Source of the DNA: Promethearchaeota archaeon
GTDB taxonomy: Archaea > Asgardarchaeota > Lokiarchaeia > Sigyniarchaeales > Sigyniarchaeaceae
Direction: 5' to 3'
Length of the DNA: 43,127 nucleotides
NCBI GenBank assembly: GCA_016932935.1
Contig: JAFGBX010000294.1
Coordinates: 1-43,127 of the forward strand
The position numbers were made by a program, and so were the translations under genes. Below are positions 34,907-43,127 of this stretch, in pieces. The stretch's first letter is position 1. Every line of letters starts with the position of its first letter. A model generated the notes under the pieces. It worked only from the letters and a program-made list of their open reading frames with translations, did no database searches and was not told where the DNA came from.

Positions 34907-37900
34907 ATGGTAGATCTAGGCAAACGAGCACAAATGGGAATTGCGGCAATATGCCTCACGAGCATCATTCTCGGGTCAGGAATCGTCATGATAATGCAAT
35001 CAGACATCACTGCGAACGGCGATATCGTCGCGAACAAGCCCGTTGCGGACGTTGGCGAGGTCATCACGTTCAACATCATAAATTCGGGGGTTGGCGGCGG
35101 GCTCACCTCCCATTTCATCATCAACTTCCACGATGGCTCTGCTTTGGTCGAGTTGGACAACGTGTTTACCATCGACCACTCGTTCATCTTCGAGGGCTCA
35201 TACACCATAACCATGGTTGCCATAAGTAATTACGGCCTCACGGCGACGACGCACACGACGGTCGCCATCGTGAACCAGCGCCCGGCAGTGGACATCGTCA
35301 TGCCAGCCACGGCGGTCGAGGACCAGGCCGTAACGGTGTCGATTTACAACGCGACGAGCGCGACGTACCCCGACACGGATCACGACAAGGGACTCTTGCG
35401 GTACCAGTGGATGCTGGGGGACGGCACGACGAGGGAAGGCCCGGCGTTCACGAAGTCGTGGGACCAGTCGGGGGACTATCCCGTGCACGTGTACGTGTCC
35501 GACGACCAGGGGGCAATTGGATACGGGAGAACGACCATCCACGTTGCCAACGTGGCACCAGCGGCGGGTTTCACGTGGTCGCCAGTGCCCGCGAGTGAGA
35601 ACCTGGGTGAAGACGTGAGGTTACTTTTCGACGCGTCGCCGTCCAGCGACACGCCCTCGGACATCGCCGGGTTGAAGTATTACTGGGATTTCGGGGACGG
35701 CCAGGTTGGCCGGGGAAAGTTGCAGCACCACGTGTTCACCGCATCCGCGGATTTCGATGTAACCTTGATAGTAATTGATAACGACGGCGCCAGGGACGTG
35801 ACCACGAAGGTGGTCTCGATACCCAATACCACCCCACAAGTAGCCGTTACCGGCAGCGGGCAGCTTCGCGAAGGGGACACGGGATGGTACGGGGCGGTCG
35901 TGGACGACACGTTCACCGACTCGCACTTCATCACCTACGATTGGAGCGTCGGCGGTAACGGGTCGTTGGCGACGCGCTTGTGGGAGGACGACTACCAAGG
36001 CCTGGTGAGCGTGGCGGTCACGGATCGTGACGGCGCGACGGATATCGGTTCGATCGCCGCTCGAGTCATGAACACGAATCCATACATCATGGTCGATTCC
36101 ATCAACATGCTCGGGACGATCCGGCTGGACATGGCGGGTACGCCGAACAACACGCTCTTCATGCGGGTATTGCGAAACGGCGAGGAGGTCGATTATGCGT
36201 ACCTGGCCCGGGACTCGTGGTGCAACAGGCCTGGGAATACCTCGGCCACGTTGCCCATGGATTTCGACTTGTCGCAGGAATGGGCGATCGAGGTCTTCTA
36301 CGGCCACCTGAACGACTCCATGGTGGTCAACGAGACGGGCACGCCGAACGGGCACGATCTCACCACGAACTCGACGGATGACTTCGTCGTCGTGGGGCCG
36401 CGGCCTGGCGCGCGCGGGGCCAACCCGGCGTGGTTGACCTTCACCTTCATCGACGGGATCAGCTTCACGCTGTTCAACATGTTCTGGGCGTGGTGCAACC
36501 GCTCGTGGGTGTGGCGCATCGATCCGCGGGACTACTTGATCACGTCGACGCTCACGCTCGAGGGACGCGTGCTCGACCGCGGCCACGACGCGCTGGACGT
36601 CACGATCACGTACGGCGATGAGGTCGCCACCGTCAACTCGGCAGGAAACAGCGGGCACGTGAACTTCTCCTTCAACATCCACGGCTCCGACAACTGGGGC
36701 AATTACTGGGAGGGCTTGTGGGACACGTGGTGGAGCAAGTTCGACGAGTACTGGGGTGGCTGGTCGGACGATTTCGAGGCGTGGTGGGACTGGTGGTGGT
36801 CGCAGCACTGGTGGCTGACCCTGATCTCGTGGTGGTTCGACTACTTGAACCGGTTCAGTGGCGTCGACGACTGGTTCGACGTGATCTTCGGGGGCGACCC
36901 GTGGGACGACGACTGGTTCGGTTGCTGGAACAACGATTGGTGTGACTGGTGGGACGACGTGTGGTACAACGCGTCGTCAATCTACTGGGATGACATCATC
37001 ATCGATGCCGTGGACGACGATGGCGGCCAAGCGCGCCTCACCGTCACGCTGAACTCGATCGGCGGCGTGCCCAAGGTGGTGAACTTGTCGCCTCGGGTGG
37101 AACTTGTTCTCCCACCAGGGATAGTGCAAGACTGCAACGCGACCTTCGAGGTACACGCCGTTGATCATTACAACACGTGGAACGTCACTGCACCCGGCGA
37201 CTTGAGCTACACGTGGGATTTCGGCGACGGCACGGTTTTACCTGGGGGCGCGACGGCCACGCACCTGTTCACGCGTGCCGGCACTTACATGATACAAGTG
37301 CTCGTCTCGGACGGGCAGTACACCAGCACGAGCATCGAGATCGTTCAAGTCGAAAACGTTGCCCCCTGGGGCGGCATCTATGGCCCGCAGAACCTCACCG
37401 AGGACCAGGCAGCAAACTTCACCATCGAGCACCGGTTCTTCGACACGGCCAGCGACAACGCGACCTTGCGCTTCACGTGGACGTTCGACGACTACAACAA
37501 CAATACGATGGCTACGGGTGCGGGTCGAACAATTTCCCACGCGTGGGCAAACCCCGGATATTATTGGGTGCGGGTTTACGCCACGGACGTGCACGGGACC
37601 GTCACGATGGAAGAATTGGCGTTAGGCGTCGGGGAAAAGAAACCGACGATCAACGGCCCGTTCGGGATCGACGTGGCTGAGGGAAACCTCGTCTCCTATT
37701 CAATAACCTACGAGGACACCGTCCTGGACGAACCGGACTTGCAATTCCTCTGGGACATTCCCGGGGCAGGGAACGTGTCGAACGCCCGCCGCTTCCAGGC
37801 CTTGTTATCGCCAGGCAATTACACGGGCAGCTTGACCATCAGCTCGGCGGGCTTGAACAACACCTCCACTAACACGACCGAGATGGTGACGATCAACGTG

Positions 37901-40900
37901 GTGAACGCGATGCCATCCGCGACCATCCAGAACCACGTGTTCTACGGCCCTGCCCAAGGGATCGAGTTGACCGCCCATGGATTCGATGCGGGCTCGGCCA
38001 TCGAGGAACTCGCCTACACGTGGACCATGAACGGCACCTTCGAGGTGATCGAGCAGACCGGGGGCATTCTCGATGGAAGCGGGAGTTGGTCAACGATCCG
38101 GTGGGTACCGCCACACTCGGGGAGCTTCGATTGCCGGGTGACCGTCGAGGACCTGGCCCACCAATCCGCGCAGACGCAATTCTTCGTCGAGGTGACACTT
38201 GACGCGGACTCAGATGGCGTGCCGGACGAGGTCGAGGCGTCGTACGGTACGAGCAGCGGGTCGGTCGACACGGACGGAGACTTCCTCTCGGACTGGTATG
38301 AAATGTATGTGTCCTTCACGAACGCGGTGCTATACGACACCGACGGCGACGGGTTGTGGGACGGCGTCGACCCCTCGACGAACAGGGGGGAGGCCTACTA
38401 TGGCACCAACCCGAAGTCGTGGGACTCGGACGGTGACGGGCTGTCCGACGGCTTCGAGATCCAGGGATGGACCGTGAAAGTCCAGCGGAACGGGACGTGG
38501 GTAGAATATCACGTGGACTCCGAGCCGCTGGTCGTCGACACCGACAGCGACGGGCTCACGGATTTCCAGGAATATAACAACGGTATCAATTCCACGGATC
38601 CAAGGAATAATGACACGAACATGGATGGCATTTCCGACTTCGACCAGTCCGAGTGGGCACTATACGTCGACCGGGACGGTGACGGGATCCCGGACGTGCG
38701 CGAGGTGGCCGGGTTCATGCTGCGGTTCCCCGACGGCACCGAGCGCCACGTCTACTCGAACGCCTCCGTGAACGACACCGACAGCGACGGCCTGTCCGAC
38801 TACGAGGAATGGTACCCCGGTGCCGACGGGTTCGTGACGGATCCGTGGAGCAACGACACGGATGCCGATGGAATGCTGGACAGCGCCGAAATGTTCTCGA
38901 AGGTGCAAGAGTATGGCAGGCGTGAGAAAATTGCTGACCAGACGGAGGGGTATTTCTATTTCTACGCGAATTTCGGGCCAAACTTGAAAAACATCACGGT
39001 CACTTTCGGGGCCACGACAGGCGAGAACCATTCCGCCGATTTCAATGCCATCGTGAAATACCAAGGGACGACCATTATCGAAAACTCGACGTCGGGCGCC
39101 ACGTATTACTTCAACGCGACGGACGTGACGGGGGAGACGAGTAGCCAGGCGAACGGCTTGTGGGAGCTTCTCATCACGCCGGACGGCAGCGACGCGCTGC
39201 TGGAGCTGTTCAAGGTCGAGGCGGCCGTGCAGGTGCACCCGCTCAAGCCCGATACGGATGGTGACGGGCTGCTCGACGGGGCAGAGGTGAACGGGACGAA
39301 CGGCTGGATCACGGATCCGACCCTGCTCGACACGGACGGCGACGGGTGGAACGACACGCGGGAGATCGAGGTCGAGCACACGAACCCGCTGGAAGCGGAC
39401 ACCGACGGCGACGGCGTACGAGATCCATCCGACAAGGATCCCATCCGCAACGTCGTGGTGAAGGTCGCGGTCGACTGGGCTCAATGGGGCGATGCGTACT
39501 GGCTTGATCTCGATATTAATTCACCCAATCCCGAGCTGGCAGTCGTGACCACAGTGGACGGGCTGTCGATCGCGACGACGAAACAGACTGCCGACGGGAA
39601 CCCTGTTGCCCGGCATGTCTACGGGTATTATTGGGGCGTGATCAACACGTACGGCAAACTCTGGCCGTGGGAATGGTTATGGGGATGGATCCGATACGAT
39701 GTAGTACCACAATGGACCATCGGGACGAATGCGACCTTCGACACGGACGGCGACAAGGCGTCGAATTTCTTCTATTTCTTCGACGTGCCCGACGACCGGT
39801 CGACCGTGACGATCGGCACGCAGCTCTGGCAGATATTCCAGGGCACCGAGCGGACGGGCGAGCAGCGCATGGCGGGCACGGGCACCTACAACGTCGTCGG
39901 GACGAACCACACGGCGCCCGTGGAGATCGTGGCCGGGAACAACCGTGTGCACTACACGGCGACGACGATCGGGCTCGACAAGGTGAACACGATCGCCGTG
40001 TACAAGAACGAGACCACGTTCGTGGACGACCACTACGGCACGATATCGCAGCAGAACCTGGTGTTCCTCGACATCACCGACGACGATTTCACGCACCCGG
40101 CCTTCACGCCGGGGATGAACGTGATCGTGATCCCGACCGACATCTTCGCGGACACCAAGCTCCACAAGATCATCGAGCTGGCCATAGACAGCGAAGGCGC
40201 GCTGAACATGTCCATGCTGCCCGATTTCCTGCAAGCCGCCACGTTCTCGGGCATCGATCGCACGAGGCAATCGATCTCCCGCCACGTCGAGTCGGTGATC
40301 AACGCGACGGTCAGCTTGGCAAACGCGACGGCCATCCTGGACTTGATCCTCACGCTCGCGTCGAACGAGTCCGTCACGGACGGGTTCCTCGCCAAGCGGG
40401 TGAACGCGTGCCGGCTCGGCGTCGCGGCCGACGTGCTGGCCTTGATCGCGTGGGACGGGGCCATCATGCGGACACAGACAGACGGCGGGCCGATGCCGGG
40501 CACGTGGTACGGCAACTTGTGGGAAGGTGTTACGGCAGTGTTCACGCTTTTATGGGGCGGCATCGTGGCGATCTTTAACCTGTTCGCCCAGCTCTTCACG
40601 GCGCTGATTAACTGGGGTCTGAAAGTCGTAGGGGAGTTCGCGACAGCGGCGGTGAGGCTAATTGAGTTGCTGGTGAAGGCAATAATCTTAACAGTGGCAT
40701 ATCTTTTATTAGCATTAGCGATTATTGAGATGGTGTTAATGTGGGGGTTTTTGATCTTAGCCCTAGCATCACTTATCTTAATCCTACCAAATCCCCCTTA
40801 TGCATTCCTGTTTGGAATGGCATATAGCGGTAATGACTTCTCATTTAGATACGAAGAATCAATTCAATGGAGGTACATAGATTTTGTCGATCTGACGTTA

Positions 40901-42064
40901 CCAGTAATAAGGACAGAAACGTTTTTCAATGGACAGTTAGCATCCTGGGAGGAGAACAATGTTCTATTATTCACTTCATCATCAGGTGAGGGACCAGATT
41001 CTCCATCACAATCGATGATGATTGATGAAAACAGTGTAGCTATCAACAGCAATGGAGGAGATTCTCCTACTTTTTCAAATTTGGTTATCTCTCCTTCTCG
41101 ATCTGTAGCTCAAGGAGTACCAATTGAAATAACAATCGATGTGAATAGTATTTTCCCTCTTCAGGAAGTGAAACTTGAATCTGAGGGGTCGATCTGGCAG
41201 ATGCACAAGGTAGATGGTATGGTAAACACATGGCGCTCTAATTCAATCACACCGCCTGATTTCGGTCAATTTATTTTCTCTATAATAGCGACCGACATAG
41301 ATGGTAACTCCAATTCAATAAGTTTTTATATTGAAATCTTTATTCCCCTCAATCCCGCGGAGAAACAGCTTGTTAAAAATAAAATCGCAGCGGGGGCGTC
41401 TGTGCCAATGATAGTGGGCGGACTCATAATGAGCCTCATTGGTCTATATGCATTATTTGAACCAGATAAATCTAAACAAGCCGTGATATTAAGCGTCGGA
41501 TTTTTACTAGGTCTTGCAAATCTTCTAACATCGGTAGCATTGTTAGCTAGGAATCTCGACAAGAATCTACTCAGACCCGATAACACCCCACAAGAAGCAT
41601 TGATGGATGCAAGTTATCTCTTTGGTATCTATATTGGTGCATTCATCACATTTGTAACATTCATTATAGCAGCGACTGTAGTATACCTCTTCCAATCAAT
41701 GGGTAAAGATGTGGCAAAAGCATTTGGAGAATTAGCGAAACCCCTTGGGTTTATATTCCTTGGAATTAAGCTATTCGAGATTTTAACGGGTTTTAAATTG
41801 CTTGGTGGCCAAAATGATTGGCCAGGTGGTGGATATCTCTCAATCTGGATGCAGGATGCAATGGTTGGGGTTGTATTCGCTCTTTTGCTAGGGGGTACAA
41901 TATTCGGATCAGTAGCAGCTATATCGAAGAAAGTGAACAATGCACCAAAAGTAATGACTATATCGAGTGCATTATTCTTCTGTTTATTCGTATTTGGTTT
42001 GCTGCTGTTTCGGACGAACAATATGCAATTTATCGGTTCAATAATGCATGCTTATGGACCTTGA
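34907..42064 (+). CDS. Giant PKD / Trp-rich / TSP3 surface protein with multi-pass C-terminus (2385 residues)
   Basis: ATG 34907 follows AAAGGGG (34894-34900). A signal-anchor (about 8-26) is followed by at least three PKD-like domains (about 38-305), a beta-rich part, and a segment W597-W686 with 24 Trp and 17 Asp in 90 residues. More PKD-like domains follow (about 725-1095, with WDFGDG near 768). Calcium-binding DTDGDG repeats lie at about 1098-1330 and 1445-1510. Hydrophobic helices occur near 1875-1965, then a short ectodomain, then more helices from about 2158 to the end. From about 40.6 kb the DNA is AT-rich, so the last 470 residues may have a different origin. A T-rich terminator follows. 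The domains suggest a filament or adhesin; function unknown. Confidence 0.8.
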   Translation: MVDLGKRAQMGIAAICLTSIILGSGIVMIMQSDITANGDIVANKPVADVGEVITFNIINSGVGGGLTSHFIINFHDGSALVELDNVFTIDHSFIFEGSYTITMVAISNYGLTATTHTTVAIVNQRPAVDIVMPATAVEDQAVTVSIYNATSATYPDTDHDKGLLRYQWMLGDGTTREGPAFTKSWDQSGDYPVHVYVSDDQGAIGYGRTTIHVANVAPAAGFTWSPVPASENLGEDVRLLFDASPSSDTPSDIAGLKYYWDFGDGQVGRGKLQHHVFTASADFDVTLIVIDNDGARDVTTKVVSIPNTTPQVAVTGSGQLREGDTGWYGAVVDDTFTDSHFITYDWSVGGNGSLATRLWEDDYQGLVSVAVTDRDGATDIGSIAARVMNTNPYIMVDSINMLGTIRLDMAGTPNNTLFMRVLRNGEEVDYAYLARDSWCNRPGNTSATLPMDFDLSQEWAIEVFYGHLNDSMVVNETGTPNGHDLTTNSTDDFVVVGPRPGARGANPAWLTFTFIDGISFTLFNMFWAWCNRSWVWRIDPRDYLITSTLTLEGRVLDRGHDALDVTITYGDEVATVNSAGNSGHVNFSFNIHGSDNWGNYWEGLWDTWWSKFDEYWGGWSDDFEAWWDWWWSQHWWLTLISWWFDYLNRFSGVDDWFDVIFGGDPWDDDWFGCWNNDWCDWWDDVWYNASSIYWDDIIIDAVDDDGGQARLTVTLNSIGGVPKVVNLSPRVELVLPPGIVQDCNATFEVHAVDHYNTWNVTAPGDLSYTWDFGDGTVLPGGATATHLFTRAGTYMIQVLVSDGQYTSTSIEIVQVENVAPWGGIYGPQNLTEDQAANFTIEHRFFDTASDNATLRFTWTFDDYNNNTMATGAGRTISHAWANPGYYWVRVYATDVHGTVTMEELALGVGEKKPTINGPFGIDVAEGNLVSYSITYEDTVLDEPDLQFLWDIPGAGNVSNARRFQALLSPGNYTGSLTISSAGLNNTSTNTTEMVTINVVNAMPSATIQNHVFYGPAQGIELTAHGFDAGSAIEELAYTWTMNGTFEVIEQTGGILDGSGSWSTIRWVPPHSGSFDCRVTVEDLAHQSAQTQFFVEVTLDADSDGVPDEVEASYGTSSGSVDTDGDFLSDWYEMYVSFTNAVLYDTDGDGLWDGVDPSTNRGEAYYGTNPKSWDSDGDGLSDGFEIQGWTVKVQRNGTWVEYHVDSEPLVVDTDSDGLTDFQEYNNGINSTDPRNNDTNMDGISDFDQSEWALYVDRDGDGIPDVREVAGFMLRFPDGTERHVYSNASVNDTDSDGLSDYEEWYPGADGFVTDPWSNDTDADGMLDSAEMFSKVQEYGRREKIADQTEGYFYFYANFGPNLKNITVTFGATTGENHSADFNAIVKYQGTTIIENSTSGATYYFNATDVTGETSSQANGLWELLITPDGSDALLELFKVEAAVQVHPLKPDTDGDGLLDGAEVNGTNGWITDPTLLDTDGDGWNDTREIEVEHTNPLEADTDGDGVRDPSDKDPIRNVVVKVAVDWAQWGDAYWLDLDINSPNPELAVVTTVDGLSIATTKQTADGNPVARHVYGYYWGVINTYGKLWPWEWLWGWIRYDVVPQWTIGTNATFDTDGDKASNFFYFFDVPDDRSTVTIGTQLWQIFQGTERTGEQRMAGTGTYNVVGTNHTAPVEIVAGNNRVHYTATTIGLDKVNTIAVYKNETTFVDDHYGTISQQNLVFLDITDDDFTHPAFTPGMNVIVIPTDIFADTKLHKIIELAIDSEGALNMSMLPDFLQAATFSGIDRTRQSISRHVESVINATVSLANATAILDLILTLASNESVTDGFLAKRVNACRLGVAADVLALIAWDGAIMRTQTDGGPMPGTWYGNLWEGVTAVFTLLWGGIVAIFNLFAQLFTALINWGLKVVGEFATAAVRLIELLVKAIILTVAYLLLALAIIEMVLMWGFLILALASLILILPNPPYAFLFGMAYSGNDFSFRYEESIQWRYIDFVDLTLPVIRTETFFNGQLASWEENNVLLFTSSSGEGPDSPSQSMMIDENSVAINSNGGDSPTFSNLVISPSRSVAQGVPIEITIDVNSIFPLQEVKLESEGSIWQMHKVDGMVNTWRSNSITPPDFGQFIFSIIATDIDGNSNSISFYIEIFIPLNPAEKQLVKNKIAAGASVPMIVGGLIMSLIGLYALFEPDKSKQAVILSVGFLLGLANLLTSVALLARNLDKNLLRPDNTPQEALMDASYLFGIYIGAFITFVTFIIAATVVYLFQSMGKDVAKAFGELAKPLGFIFLGIKLFEILTGFKLLGGQNDWPGGGYLSIWMQDAMVGVVFALLLGGTIFGSVAAISKKVNNAPKVMTISSALFFCLFVFGLLLFRTNNMQFIGSIMHAYGP

Positions 42065-42079
42065 AGTGTTCCTTAATCC

Positions 42080-42096
42080 TTTTTCCTTTTTTCTTC
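42080..42096 (+). terminator. T-rich terminator after the giant gene
   Basis: TTTTTCCTTTTTTCTTC begins 16 bases after the stop at 42064 and lies directly before the next gene. Confidence 0.45.
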
Positions 42097-42118
42097 AAAA
42101 AAAACTAGTCTGATAATT

Positions 42119-42625
42119 ATGGAATACAAGTATCAATTCCGGCGTGGTATTTTCCTTGAAGTTGGAATTTTTACGCTTATTATTGCATCTCCCGTTATGA
42201 TTGTTGGTGTGGTTAACGAAATCATTCACTTTCCGGAATATGTAAATTTACAATCACTGATTTTATTATCAGGGGTTATATTCTTTGTTATCTTGGGTAT
42301 ATTGCTCGTTGGAAGAGGTAGAGTGAATAATACTATCGAGATCAACGGTTCCGATATTAAATATTTCAGAGCTAAGACCTTGATTCTATCAATCCATTCG
42401 AACGAGCTGGAAAGTATTTCTTGCTCAGATTCTGGATCTATAACAGAAATGGGTGTGTTCCGTTATCAAATAATCAAATTCATTCTCAAAGGAGGGCGAA
42501 CCGAGAAAATTTCAGAAGAGGGGTGGGGGTACTCAAAAAAAAAATCGATAAAATTCAAAACGCTTTTAGATCAATTACAATTATATTGCCAAGAATTCGG
42601 TATAAGGTTCACTTCGCGGGAATAA
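42119..42625 (+). CDS. Small membrane protein with PH-like cytosolic domain
   Basis: The 168-residue product has two membrane helices (about 10-33 and 44-65) followed by a beta-rich domain of about 100 residues ('NTIEINGSDIKYFRAKTLILSIHSNELESI'), like bacterial PH/YcxB-type membrane proteins. The family assignment is tentative. The DNA is AT-rich, like the end of the preceding gene, from which it is separated by a T-rich terminator. Confidence 0.6.
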   Translation: MEYKYQFRRGIFLEVGIFTLIIASPVMIVGVVNEIIHFPEYVNLQSLILLSGVIFFVILGILLVGRGRVNNTIEINGSDIKYFRAKTLILSIHSNELESISCSDSGSITEMGVFRYQIIKFILKGGRTEKISEEGWGYSKKKSIKFKTLLDQLQLYCQEFGIRFTSRE

Positions 42626-42654
42626 ATAAATGACCCGTGTTTTTCCGACGAATC

Positions 42655-42714
42655 CCGTGCTTCATTGCACGGATGCTTCATTGCACGGATGCATGCCTGC
42701 TCGAGGCAGGCATG
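42655..42714. repeat. Two hairpins and a 16-bp tandem repeat next to the broken TBP gene
   Basis: CCGTGC-TTCATT-GCACGG (42655-42672) is a perfect 6-bp stem. The unit ttcattgcacggatgc occurs twice in tandem (42661-42676, 42677-42692). Then CATGCCTGC-TCGAG-GCAGGCATG (42692-42714) is a perfect 9-bp stem. The block sits between the AT-rich membrane-protein gene and the TBP fragment. Confidence 0.7.
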
Positions 42715-42767
42715 GAAATCCCCCAGCTCGTTGCGCCTTTTCTCTTCGCCGAGAGACTTGCACGATC

Positions 42768-43028
42768 AAGCGCTCATTCAACGAAGCGGCCATCTTGATG
42801 GAGAATGCCATGTACGAACCTGAAGTGTTCCCCGGCTTGATCTATCGCATGCAAGAGCCGAAAACCGTGTTCCTCATCTTCAGCACCGGTCGCATCGTGT
42901 GCACGGGTGCCAAGACGAAGGAGATCGTCGGCCAGGCGGTCGAGAAACTCGTCGAGGCAGTGAAGGAACTTGACCTCACGATGGTAAAAGGAAATAATAG
43001 CACCGGGGACGACGATGAGTTCATCTAA
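42768..43028 (+). pseudogene. C-terminal half of TATA-box binding protein
   Basis: 'YEPEVFPGLIYRMQEPKTVFLIFSTGRIVCTGAKT' is the hallmark of the second TBP repeat, followed by the final helix and an acidic tail (GDDDEFI). A normal archaeal TBP has two such repeats of about 90 residues. Here the first repeat and the first strand of the second are missing: homology starts at 'SFNEAAILMENAM', and the 46 codons back to ATG 42630 span hairpins and a tandem repeat and do not resemble TBP. The fragment cannot form the saddle that binds DNA. It is most likely a remnant, although a half-size protein starting at an internal ATG cannot be excluded. Confidence 0.8.
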
Positions 43029-43127
43029 CCTCGCAATTAGTGTTATCGCTCACCTAAGGATGTCGCACTTTCGTCCACGTAACTTGTCGCTGCTCGTGAG
43101 CGGTGAGTTGTCAACATCCACGTAATC

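Noticed and set aside
35621-36808. Minus-strand frame of 395 codons opposite the giant surface gene
   Set aside because: Shadow frame, rich in Arg, Val and Pro, with no recognisable domain.
42661-42692. CRISPR-like repeats
   Set aside because: Only two 16-base units in direct tandem with no spacers.

Overview
The window looks like chromosomal DNA of an archaeon, most likely an Asgard archaeon with a GC-rich genome. Archaeal hallmarks are Trm112, MptE (archaeal pterin kinase), a type IA topoisomerase of archaeal form, RadB-like RecA proteins, Trm1 and a TBP fragment. The Asgard-leaning signals are a Roadblock/LC7 protein, a ribophorin I-like membrane protein and a TFE-beta/RPC34-type Fe-S motif. 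Assignment to Asgard is inference from gene content. No rRNA, tRNA or CRISPR array was recognised by eye.

Layout. 1-3.3 kb (+): the end of a beta-propeller/PKD surface protein and a ribophorin I-like single-pass membrane protein with a cytosolic coiled coil. 3.3-13.1 kb: compact housekeeping genes: trm112-mptE-topA (+), a RadB-like ATPase (-), a minimal TFE-beta-like Fe-S protein (+), an FtsJ/RlmE methyltransferase (-), trm1 (+), a second RadB-like ATPase overlapping a RuvC-fold putative nuclease that seems to start at AUA (+), and a sugar-nucleotide epimerase (-). 13.2-26.0 kb (-): a seven-gene run encoding a transglutaminase-fold PKD surface protein that has lost its catalytic residues, a 968-residue Ig-like membrane protein, a small free-standing copy of that protein's cytosolic domain, a DUF4350-type membrane protein, MoxR, DUF58 and a multi-pass membrane protein. 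This matches the known MoxR/DUF58/transglutaminase/DUF4350 gene set, probably a cell-surface assembly or chaperone system.

26.2-34.9 kb is an accessory mosaic, partly AT-rich. It holds a DUF499 ATPase that has lost its Walker A end and carries six tandem zinc ribbons, co-oriented with an LRR-TPR-zinc-ribbon protein and a broken small gene. It also holds a large unknown gene, a small zinc ribbon protein, the Roadblock protein, a WD40 propeller and a small hypothetical gene. 34.9-42.1 kb is one 2385-residue surface protein with PKD repeats, a 90-residue segment that is 27% tryptophan, calcium-binding TSP3-type repeats and a multi-pass C-terminus. Its last ~1.4 kb is AT-rich, unlike the rest. 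The window ends with a small membrane protein and only the C-terminal half of TBP.

Three gene-breaking boundaries (near 26.2, 30.33 and 42.7 kb) and one composition boundary (32.6 kb) each lie at or next to a short perfect inverted repeat. That suggests recombination, or assembly joins, at hairpins. The strongest candidates for undescribed biology are the zinc-ribbon DUF499/LRR-TPR module, the Trp-rich surface segment, the pseudo-transglutaminase surface operon, and the RadB-like/RuvC-like pair with an AUA start.
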